NCBI GenBank assembly: GCA_021202495.1
Contig: JAJQCX010000165.1
Coordinates: 1-7,854 of the forward strand
From: Clostridia bacterium
Lineage (GTDB): Bacteria; Bacillota; Clostridia; UMGS1883
Direction of reading: 5' to 3'
DNA length: 7,854 nt
Shown: one piece after another, positions 1-5,430 of the stretch
Layout: each line of letters opens with the position of its first letter
Position numbering within the stretch: position 1 is the first letter of the stretch
Position numbers and translations under genes: made by a program
Notes under the pieces: generated by a model
What the model saw: only the letters and a program-made list of their open reading frames with translations
Databases searched by the model: none
What the model was told of the DNA's origin: nothing

Positions 1-35
1 AACCAATAGTTTTTCAAAAAAAAACGTCTGAAATG

Positions 36-64
36 TTGCGGGAAAGGAAAAAATGTGCTACAAT
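36..64 (+). promoter_or_regulatory. Sigma-A promoter of the SNF2/SWIM operon
   Basis: A -35 box TTGCGG (36-41) is followed after 17 bases by a -10 box TACAAT (59-64) with an extended-10 TG at 56-57. Transcription should start near 70-72, leaving a leader of about 28 bases before the ATG at 99. The reading frame is open back to an ATG at 33, but that codon lies upstream of this promoter, so a transcript from it could not include the longer start. The call rests on consensus match and spacing only. Confidence 0.6.
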
Positions 65-87
65 TGTAATAAACGGAGCGTTGAGAG

Positions 88-101
88 GCGGAGTGACAAT
101 G
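88..101 (+). promoter_or_regulatory. Ribosome binding site fixing the SNF2 start
   Basis: GGCGGAG (87-93), with GGAG at 90-93, sits five bases before the ATG at 99-101. The alternative in-frame ATG at 33 has no purine-rich site at a suitable distance, only an A-run. This site decides for the 855-residue form of the protein. Confidence 0.6.
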
Positions 102-2666
102 CAGGAAATGAATTTTGTGTTTACGAAGACAGATTTTTGTTTGGACGTCGATGCAAGCGAGGAGGAAAGAGCGCGGATTGGGGAGGACAAATTTGCGGCG
201 CTTTATCAAATGGGGTTTGAGGAAAAAAATCCGAACGCGACGGCGACGGGGGCATTTCTCTATCTTTTGGCGTCGTTTTTCTTTGACGAGGCGACGAATA
301 TGCCCGAAATTGAGCTTGTGAGGGAAAGGCTTTGCGTTAAGCCGTCGGAGGCGGCAGCGGAAAGGCTCATTGACGCGGCTCCGTTTGCGATTGGGGCGGA
401 ATTTATCACAAAGGAATGGATTTGCGGAATTTTTGACCGATTGACCGCGGTTTTCGCAAGTGAAATTGCAAACTATGACGGAAGCGTCGCAATGTATTTT
501 GCCGAAAAAACGCAGAGGCTGAGGACGCCGGAGAGAGTGTTTTTTCATCTGATAGAGCAAAAGGACGAAAATTTCCCATTCGCGTTTTTGGCGACGTATG
601 CGACGCAGGAGGGCGGAAAGGTGCGGCATATGCCGTTAAAATATGCACTGAGCGAATTCAGGGAAGACAGAGACCGTCTTTTGGCGCTTTTGTCGTGTCT
701 GAACCGTGCGTCGGAGGCATCGGATTTGATAGCGGGGTTTGTGGAGTCGGGGGAGATGTTTCATCCTCTCAGGCTGACGGCGGATGAGGCATATATATTT
801 TTGAAGGATGTTGAGGCGATAGAAGCGGCGGGAATTTTGTGCAGAATTCCGAATTGGTGGAGGAAGAAATCATCGTCGCCGACGTTGTCGGTCGGAATGG
901 GAGGCGAAAAACAAAATCCGCTCGGGCTTGATACGATTGTGTCGATTGTGCCGCATTTTACGGTGAACGGCGAGGAGCTGACGGAGGAGGAGATAAGAGA
1001 GCTTTTGGCGCAGAGCGAGGGGCTGGCGCTTTTAAAGGGCAAATGGGTGGAAGTAAATCACGAAAAGCTGCGCGAATTGTTAAGCCGTGCGGAGAATTTG
1101 CCCGAGGCGCTGACGCTGGCGCAGCTGATGCGCTCCGAGATTGGCGAGGAAAAAATTTCACTTGACGGAGAGCTTAAGGTGACAAACAGCAGTTGGCTCT
1201 CTGAAATTTTGTTGAAAATGAGAAAGCGTGAGACGCCGCAAATGCCCGAGGAATTTACGGCGAAGCTTCGTCCGTATCAGGAAAACGGGTACGCGTGGCT
1301 CTGCACTATGTCCGACTGCGGATTTGGGGCGTGCTTGGCAGATGACATGGGCTTGGGCAAAACGGTGCAGGTTTTGGCGTATCTTGAGCATATGCGCGAG
1401 GAGAGGCAGGAGGCGAGGACGCTTTTGATTGTGCCGGCGTCGCTTTTGGGAAATTGGCAGAAGGAGATTGAAAAATTCGCGCCTAAGATGGACTATCTTC
1501 TTTTGCACGGCAAGACAGCGCCGAAGCTTGAGGAGGATTTGGCGAAAAGCGAGGCGTTTTTGACGATTACGACGTATTCGATGGCGGCGAGAATAAAATC
1601 TCTTGCGCAGAGAAAATGGACGTGCGTCATATTGGATGAGGCGCAGGCGATTAAAAACCCGGCGGCAAAGCAGACGAGAGAAATAAAGAAAATCGGAGCC
1701 ATGTCGCGCATTGCGATGACGGGTACGCCGATTGAAAACGATTTGGTGAATTTGTGGTCGCTGTTTGACTTTTTGAACAAGGGAATGCTCGGAACGTCGA
1801 AGGAATTTCAGGGTTATAAAAAGCGTCTCGGAGAAGCGCCGTCCGACTACGCGAAGCTGAGAAAGATGATTTCGCCCTTTATGCTGCGCAGGTTAAAGAC
1901 GGACAAGACAATCATAAACGATTTGCCGGATAAGATTGAGAGTGTGGAATACGTTTCGATGTCGAAAAAGCAGGTTGTGCTTTACAGAAAAGCGGTTGCG
2001 GACGTTGAGGCGAGGATGAAGGAGAAAAGCTTTGAGGGCATGGAAAGGCGCGGAGTAATACTCGCGGCGATAACGAAATTAAAGCAGATTTGCAACCATC
2101 CCGATCAATATTTGGGGCAGTCGGGCTTTGAGGAAAGCGAAAGCGGAAAGCTGCAGACGCTGCGCGAAATATGCGAAACAATATTTGAAAAACGAGAAAG
2201 AGTGATTGTGTTTACGCAGTTTAGGGAAATGACACAGGCTCTGTCGGATTTTCTGAGCGGCGTATTCGGCATAGAAGGCTGTGTGCTGCACGGCGGAACG
2301 CCGGTGAAAAAGAGAGAAAAGATTGTTGAGAAATTTCAGGGTGAGGAATATGTGCCCTACATTGTCGTTTCGCTGAAGGCGGGCGGAACGGGGCTTAATC
2401 TCACAAAGGCGAATCACGTTGTTCATTTTGACCGTTGGTGGAATCCGGCAGTTGAAAATCAGGCGACGGACAGGGCGTTCAGAATAGGTCAAACGAAGGA
2501 GACGATTGTGCATAAGCTTGTGTGCAAGGGGACGATTGAGGAAAAGATTGATGAAATAATCACGTCTAAAACAAGGCTGGCGGAAAACGTTATTGCCTCG
2601 GGCGGAGAGGCGTGGATTACGGAAATGAGCAACGACGAGATATTGTCCGCGCTGCGATTGGAGTGA
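99..2666 (+). CDS. SNF2-family DEAD/DEAH-type helicase (YwqA-like)
   Basis: Probable ATP-driven, double-strand DNA translocase of the SNF2/Rad54-like superfamily 2, 855 residues, cytoplasmic. Visible in order: an N-terminal region of about 215 residues with no motif I recognise; a SNF2-helicase-associated domain (about 220-350, with the LTADEA and WW253 landmarks typical of PF12419); LRPYQ at 390-394; Walker A GLGKT around 418-422; DEAQ box at 513-516 in place of DEAH, common in bacterial members; motif III TGTPIEND from 541; C-terminal helicase lobe with FTQF at 705, AGGTGLNL from 761 and the arginine-finger motif QATDRAFRIGQ at 788-798. All core motifs look intact, so the enzyme should be active. 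The start at 99 is chosen from the ribosome binding site and the promoter position; a longer 877-residue form from 33 is open but unlikely. It is followed five bases later by a SWIM protein, the same arrangement as B. subtilis ywqA-ywqB. The cellular role is unknown; DNA repair or recombination is inference. Confidence 0.93.
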   Translation: MQEMNFVFTKTDFCLDVDASEEERARIGEDKFAALYQMGFEEKNPNATATGAFLYLLASFFFDEATNMPEIELVRERLCVKPSEAAAERLIDAAPFAIGAEFITKEWICGIFDRLTAVFASEIANYDGSVAMYFAEKTQRLRTPERVFFHLIEQKDENFPFAFLATYATQEGGKVRHMPLKYALSEFREDRDRLLALLSCLNRASEASDLIAGFVESGEMFHPLRLTADEAYIFLKDVEAIEAAGILCRIPNWWRKKSSSPTLSVGMGGEKQNPLGLDTIVSIVPHFTVNGEELTEEEIRELLAQSEGLALLKGKWVEVNHEKLRELLSRAENLPEALTLAQLMRSEIGEEKISLDGELKVTNSSWLSEILLKMRKRETPQMPEEFTAKLRPYQENGYAWLCTMSDCGFGACLADDMGLGKTVQVLAYLEHMREERQEARTLLIVPASLLGNWQKEIEKFAPKMDYLLLHGKTAPKLEEDLAKSEAFLTITTYSMAARIKSLAQRKWTCVILDEAQAIKNPAAKQTREIKKIGAMSRIAMTGTPIENDLVNLWSLFDFLNKGMLGTSKEFQGYKKRLGEAPSDYAKLRKMISPFMLRRLKTDKTIINDLPDKIESVEYVSMSKKQVVLYRKAVADVEARMKEKSFEGMERRGVILAAITKLKQICNHPDQYLGQSGFEESESGKLQTLREICETIFEKRERVIVFTQFREMTQALSDFLSGVFGIEGCVLHGGTPVKKREKIVEKFQGEEYVPYIVVSLKAGGTGLNLTKANHVVHFDRWWNPAVENQATDRAFRIGQTKETIVHKLVCKGTIEEKIDEIITSKTRLAENVIASGGEAWITEMSNDEILSALRLE

Positions 2667-2674
2667 AAAAAATG
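2660..2674 (+). promoter_or_regulatory. Ribosome binding site of the SWIM gene inside the SNF2 3' end
   Basis: GGAG at 2660-2663 overlaps the last sense codons of the SNF2 gene, whose stop is at 2664-2666, and lies eight bases before the ATG at 2672. This suggests translational coupling and decides against the further upstream in-frame ATG at 2612, which would overlap the helicase gene by 55 bases. Confidence 0.65.
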
Positions 2675-3379
2675 CGGGACTATTATAAAAATCTTACAAA
2701 CGACGAACTGCGGGAAAGCGCGGAGGAGAGCAGCAAAAAGGCGAAAAGGAAGGGCGCGGCTTTGGAGCCGATTGTCGTTGAGGGACGAAAAATAACCAAA
2801 AATTGGTGGGGCAACGCGTGGTGCGCAAACCTTGAAAAATACGCCGATTATGAAAACCGCATAGATCGCGGCAAAAGATATGTGAGATCCGGCGCGGTGA
2901 TTGATTTGAAAATCGAAGAGGGCAAGGTTTTGGCAAAGGTACAGGGCTCAAGAAGAACGCCGTACAAGGTGGAGATTGCGATTAAGCCGCTGGATGAGAA
3001 AAAATGCGAGAAAATTATTGAAAAATGCGGGAGGAAGATACAAAACGCCGAAATGCTTGCGGAAGGGAACATTCCCGAGGAATTGCAGGATTTGTTTTGC
3101 AGCGACGAGGGGCTTTTCCCGAAGCCTAAGGAGATTGGATTTATGTGCAGCTGCCCGGACTGGGCGGTGATGTGTAAGCACGTTGCGGCGACGCTCTACG
3201 GCGTCGGCGTGCGTCTTGACGACGACCCGCTGCTGTTTTTTAAACTGAGGGGGATTGACTCGGACGGGTTTATCAATACGGCGGTGCAAAACAAGGTTGA
3301 GGCAATGCTGGCAAATGAAAACCGTGACAGTCCGCGTATAATCAGGGACGCGGATGCGATGAAGATGTTTGGAATTTAG
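2672..3379 (+). CDS. SWIM zinc-finger protein (YwqB-like)
   Basis: A 235-residue soluble protein with a SWIM zinc finger: C159-x-C161-x6-C168-x-H170, in the context MCSCPDWAVMCKH. SWIM domains are predicted to bind DNA or proteins. The N-terminal part matches the usual family architecture: a lysine/arginine-rich lead, WWGNAW at 45-50, a YVRSGAVIDL segment around 70-79 and VQGSRRTPYKV from about 90. No catalytic motif, signal peptide or membrane segment is seen. It is the second gene of an operon with the SNF2 ATPase. In several Firmicutes a SWIM domain is fused to the N-terminus of a SNF2 helicase; here the two are separate, as in ywqA-ywqB, so it is probably a targeting or accessory subunit of that ATPase (inference). 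A start at 2612 is open in frame but would overlap the helicase gene, and the ribosome binding site favours 2672. No terminator is evident after it. Confidence 0.88.
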   Translation: MRDYYKNLTNDELRESAEESSKKAKRKGAALEPIVVEGRKITKNWWGNAWCANLEKYADYENRIDRGKRYVRSGAVIDLKIEEGKVLAKVQGSRRTPYKVEIAIKPLDEKKCEKIIEKCGRKIQNAEMLAEGNIPEELQDLFCSDEGLFPKPKEIGFMCSCPDWAVMCKHVAATLYGVGVRLDDDPLLFFKLRGIDSDGFINTAVQNKVEAMLANENRDSPRIIRDADAMKMFGI

Positions 3380-3384
3380 AAGGG

Positions 3385-3414
3385 TTGACAAAACGGAGGG
3401 GAATATATTAAAAT
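3385..3414 (+). promoter_or_regulatory. Sigma-A promoter of the hydrogenase gene
   Basis: A perfect -35 TTGACA (3385-3390) is followed after 18 bases by TAAAAT (3409-3414). It begins only six bases after the SWIM stop codon. The -10 area lies within an imperfect AT-rich inverted repeat, ATATA at 3403-3407 and TATAT at 3417-3421, too simple to call an operator. The predicted start of transcription near 3420-3423 leaves a short leader of about 25 bases before the ATG at 3447. Confidence 0.65.
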
Positions 3415-3431
3415 AGTATATCATAAATGTG

Positions 3432-3449
3432 AAGGGAGCGGGCGGTATG
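3432..3449 (+). promoter_or_regulatory. Ribosome binding site fixing the hydrogenase start
   Basis: AAGGGAG (3432-3438) lies eight bases before the ATG at 3447. An in-frame GTG at 3429 is also possible but is only three bases ahead of this site and has no purine-rich site of its own, since it is preceded by the promoter's AT-rich -10 region. The ATG at 3447 is therefore preferred, giving 492 residues and not 498. Confidence 0.65.
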
Positions 3450-4925
3450 CGCGGGATTGATACGACGATAAGGCGGCTGAGGAAAAGGGTTTTTACGGAG
3501 GTCGCAAAGCTTGCCTATTCGGGGGAGAGCATTAACAAGATTGAGGAGATACCGTATATAATTTGTCCGGGGGATTTTCCGACGTATCGCGACAGTGTGC
3601 ATTTGGAGAGGGCTATTGCGTCAGAGCAGGTGAGGCTTGCCCTGGGGCTGTCGCTGCGACCCGAAAACAGACCCGTTCACATAACGAGCGGGGCGGAGGA
3701 GAGCAACATTGCGGAAAAATATTACGAGCCGCCGTTAATGCAGGTAATCCCTTCGGCGTGCGATGCTTGTCCCGATAATTTTTACGAGGTGAGCGACATG
3801 TGCCGCGCCTGCGTTGCGCATCCGTGCGTTGAGGTGTGCCCGAGAGGAGCGGTGGAATTTGACGGAAAGCGGAGCAGGATTGATCCCGAAAAATGCGTTA
3901 AATGCGGCAAGTGCATGGACGTGTGCCCGTATTCGGCGATTGTCCACAGGACAAAGCCGTGCGTTTCGGCGTGCGGAGTGGGCGCGATTGGGAGCGACGA
4001 GCACGGACGGGCGAAGATTGACCCCGACAAGTGCGTTTCGTGCGGAATGTGCATGGTGAGCTGCCCCTTTGGGGCGATTGCGGACAAGTCGCAGATTTTT
4101 CAGCTTATACGCGCGATGCAGGCGGGCGGAAAGGTGATTGCCATTTTGGCGCCCGCGTTTGTGGGGCAGTTCGGGGCGAACGTTTCGGCGGGAAAGCTCA
4201 AGGCGGCGCTGATTGACATTGGATTTGCGGACGTTTATGAGGTGGCAATCGGCGCGGACATCGGCGCGATGAGCGAGGCGCAGCAATATGTTGAAAAGGT
4301 GACGTGCGGAGAGCTGCCATTCTTGCTCACAAGCTGCTGCCCGTCGTGGAGCATGCTGGCGAAAAAGCAGTTCCCGCAGATGATTGGGAGCATTTCAAAC
4401 GAGCTGACGCCGATGGTCGGCACGGCGAGGATTGTGAAAAAGGAAAACCCCGAGGCGAAGATTGTGTTTGTGGGTCCGTGTGCGGCAAAGAAGCTTGAAG
4501 CGTCGAGGCGAACTGTGCGAAGTGACGTTGATTTTGTAATAACATTTGAGGAGCTTGACGCTATGTTTTTGGCGAAAGGGATTGATTTTTCGCTTTTGCC
4601 GGAGGACGATTTGGGCGAGGACGCGACGGCAGCGGGACGCGGCTACGGCGTTGCGGGCGGCGTTGCGGGCGCGATTGAGGAATGCATAAAGGAACATTAC
4701 CCGGGAACCGAGGTTAAAATTGCCCACTGTGAGGGCTTGGCGGAGTGCCGCAAGATGCTGATGATGGCAAAGGCGGGGAAGATGAACGGCTATTTGATAG
4801 AGGGCATGGGCTGTCCGGGCGGCTGCGTTGCCGGCGCGGGAACGAACATCTCGATACCAAAGGCGCAGGCGGAGCTGAAAAAATTTGCTGCCGGGTCGAA
4901 GGAGAAGGTTCCGATGAAAGAATAA
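3447..4925 (+). CDS. Monomeric [FeFe] hydrogenase, group B type
   Basis: Iron-only hydrogenase catalysing 2H+ + 2e- to H2 (or the reverse), cytoplasmic, probably exchanging electrons with ferredoxin. 492 residues. After about 100 residues without metal ligands comes a cysteine-rich part: C105xxC108, then C119xxC122x4C127x3C131, C150xxC153xxC156x3C160, C172x3C176 and C196xxC199xxC202x3C206, enough for several [4Fe-4S] clusters. The H-cluster motifs follow: L1 TSCCPSW (C297, C298), L2 FVGPCAAKKLEA (C345) and L3 EGMGCPGGCVAGAG (C456, C460). All H-cluster cysteine ligands are present, as is the bridging-thiol cysteine (C297). The L2 form with VGPC where classical group A enzymes have MPC, the L3 form and the length match the group B1/B3 family (TIGR04105). 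There is no NADH-binding partner or maturase gene (hydE, hydF, hydG) in the window, so maturation must be encoded elsewhere. It has its own promoter and appears monocistronic. Direction of catalysis in the cell is not decided by the sequence. Confidence 0.93.
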   Translation: MRGIDTTIRRLRKRVFTEVAKLAYSGESINKIEEIPYIICPGDFPTYRDSVHLERAIASEQVRLALGLSLRPENRPVHITSGAEESNIAEKYYEPPLMQVIPSACDACPDNFYEVSDMCRACVAHPCVEVCPRGAVEFDGKRSRIDPEKCVKCGKCMDVCPYSAIVHRTKPCVSACGVGAIGSDEHGRAKIDPDKCVSCGMCMVSCPFGAIADKSQIFQLIRAMQAGGKVIAILAPAFVGQFGANVSAGKLKAALIDIGFADVYEVAIGADIGAMSEAQQYVEKVTCGELPFLLTSCCPSWSMLAKKQFPQMIGSISNELTPMVGTARIVKKENPEAKIVFVGPCAAKKLEASRRTVRSDVDFVITFEELDAMFLAKGIDFSLLPEDDLGEDATAAGRGYGVAGGVAGAIEECIKEHYPGTEVKIAHCEGLAECRKMLMMAKAGKMNGYLIEGMGCPGGCVAGAGTNISIPKAQAELKKFAAGSKEKVPMKE

Positions 4926-4935
4926 TCGTCATTTT

Positions 4936-4963
4936 GCACAAAAAAGGACACAAAAACACAAAA
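4936..4963. repeat. Short ACACAAAA direct repeats in the hydrogenase-HPr gap
   Basis: Two tandem copies of ACACAAAA (4948-4955 and 4956-4963) follow a near copy GCACAAAA (4936-4943). They lie just after the hydrogenase stop, in a gap (4926-5004) that otherwise shows only A/T-rich sequence and no convincing terminator hairpin. They could be simple low-complexity DNA; no function is claimed. Confidence 0.4.
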
Positions 4964-5004
4964 TATTTTTCAAAAGTAACGGTGAATTATTTTTGCGCTT
5001 TTGC

Positions 5005-5033
5005 TTGACATAAATAAAAGCTTGTATTAAAAT
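5005..5033 (+). promoter_or_regulatory. Sigma-A promoter of the HPr gene
   Basis: A perfect -35 TTGACA (5005-5010), a 17-base spacer and -10 TAAAAT (5028-5033) make this the strongest promoter match in the window. An AT-rich stretch lies upstream of the -35 box. Transcription should start near 5039-5041, giving a leader of about 48 bases. The -10 region shares the ten-base string TATTAAAATA with the hydrogenase promoter (3406-3415 and 5025-5034). Confidence 0.75.
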
Positions 5034-5036
5034 ATA

Positions 5037-5046
5037 AACAATTGTT
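5037..5046. promoter_or_regulatory. Palindrome at the HPr transcription start, possible operator
   Basis: AACAATTGTT is a perfect ten-base palindrome, extendable to TAAACAATTGTTAA (5035-5048) with one mismatched pair. It covers the predicted +1 of the HPr promoter, a usual place for a repressor site. It does not match the CcpA cre consensus. It contains half of a Rex-like TTGTTAA element but lacks the second half at the correct distance. The regulator is unknown, and a ten-base AT-rich palindrome can occur by chance. Confidence 0.3.
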
Positions 5047-5088
5047 AAGAAAATGTGAAAATCTTTTACTGTTAGGAGCGCAGAGATA

Positions 5089-5358
5089 ATGGTTGTTAAG
5101 CAGGTACTTGTGCAAAACCAGGTCGGACTTCATGCTCGTCCGGTGACGTTTTTTATTCAGAAGGCGAATGAATTTAAGAGCAGCATTTGGATTGAAAAAG
5201 ACAACAGGAAGGTAAACGCAAAGAGCCTTTTGGGTGTGCTGTCGCTCGGTGTGGCAAGAGGTACGGAAATCACTCTCAGTGCGGAAGGCGACGACGAATC
5301 GGACGCGATTGCGGCGCTTGAAGCTCTTGTTGAGTCGAATTTTGAGGAAGCCGAATAA
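5089..5358 (+). CDS. ptsH: HPr phosphocarrier protein of the PTS
   Basis: Small cytoplasmic phosphocarrier, 89 residues, the usual HPr length. It relays phosphate from enzyme I (PEP-dependent) to sugar-specific EIIA proteins. The active-site motif GLHARP places the phosphorylated His at 15 and the conserved Arg at 17. The second conserved motif, NAKSLLGVLSLG, places Ser46 where HPr kinase/phosphorylase acts in Firmicutes, so it can probably also serve as a CcpA co-repressor for carbon catabolite control. It is not Crh, which lacks His15. An AGGAG site (5074-5078) sits ten bases before the ATG. The gene stands alone with its own strong promoter and a hairpin terminator after it; ptsI is not adjacent. 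The body resembles the HPr type common in clostridia, with VNAKS after an EKD segment. If the genome has several HPr paralogs, this may not be the main ptsH. Confidence 0.9.
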   Translation: MVVKQVLVQNQVGLHARPVTFFIQKANEFKSSIWIEKDNRKVNAKSLLGVLSLGVARGTEITLSAEGDDESDAIAALEALVESNFEEAE

Positions 5359-5381
5359 ATAGCTTTGTTTTAAAATTAACG

Positions 5382-5407
5382 GGCAGTTTTGAAAAAAACT
5401 GCCTTTT
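5382..5407 (+). terminator. Intrinsic terminator after HPr
   Basis: GGCAGTTTT (5382-5390) pairs perfectly with AAAACTGCC (5395-5403) around a GAAA loop (5391-5394, GNRA type), followed by TTTT (5404-5407) and AAATTAT. The nine-pair stem has a five-pair GC-containing base. The T-run is short, so termination may be partial. It lies 23 bases after the HPr stop and 20 bases before the next gene's start codon, with no recognisable promoter in between. Confidence 0.75.
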
Positions 5408-5415
5408 AAATTATC

Positions 5416-5430
5416 AGGAGGTTTGGTATG
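5416..5430 (+). promoter_or_regulatory. Strong ribosome binding site of the GH2 gene
   Basis: A full AGGAGG (5416-5421) lies six bases before the ATG at 5428. It is the strongest Shine-Dalgarno sequence in the window and fixes the start of the glycosidase. It begins nine bases after the T-run of the HPr terminator. Confidence 0.8.

Noticed and set aside
2079..2513. A 144-codon minus-strand frame inside the SNF2 gene
   Set aside because: It lies wholly opposite conserved helicase motifs IV-VI, has no ribosome binding site and no recognisable protein features.
3429..3446. GTG at 3429 as start of the hydrogenase
   Set aside because: It has no Shine-Dalgarno upstream and sits almost at the predicted transcription start; AAGGGAG is correctly placed for the ATG at 3447.
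3735..4286. A 183-codon open frame on the minus strand inside the hydrogenase gene
   Set aside because: Its product is rich in Arg, Ala, Asn and His with no domain, and it mirrors the strongly conserved hydrogenase cluster region. It is an antisense shadow.
4960..4970. AAAATATTTT as terminator after the hydrogenase
   Set aside because: The hairpin has only A-T pairs and practically no loop, so it cannot be a stable terminator.
4745..5008. An 87-codon plus-strand frame running from the hydrogenase 3' end into the intergenic gap
   Set aside because: It is a frame-shifted reading of the hydrogenase L3 region, and its tail is translated A/T-rich noncoding DNA reaching into the HPr promoter.
5359..5390. 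LicT/SacY-type antiterminator site overlapping the HPr terminator
   Set aside because: I could not match the conserved RAT stem and internal loops to this stretch, so a specific antiterminator is not supported.
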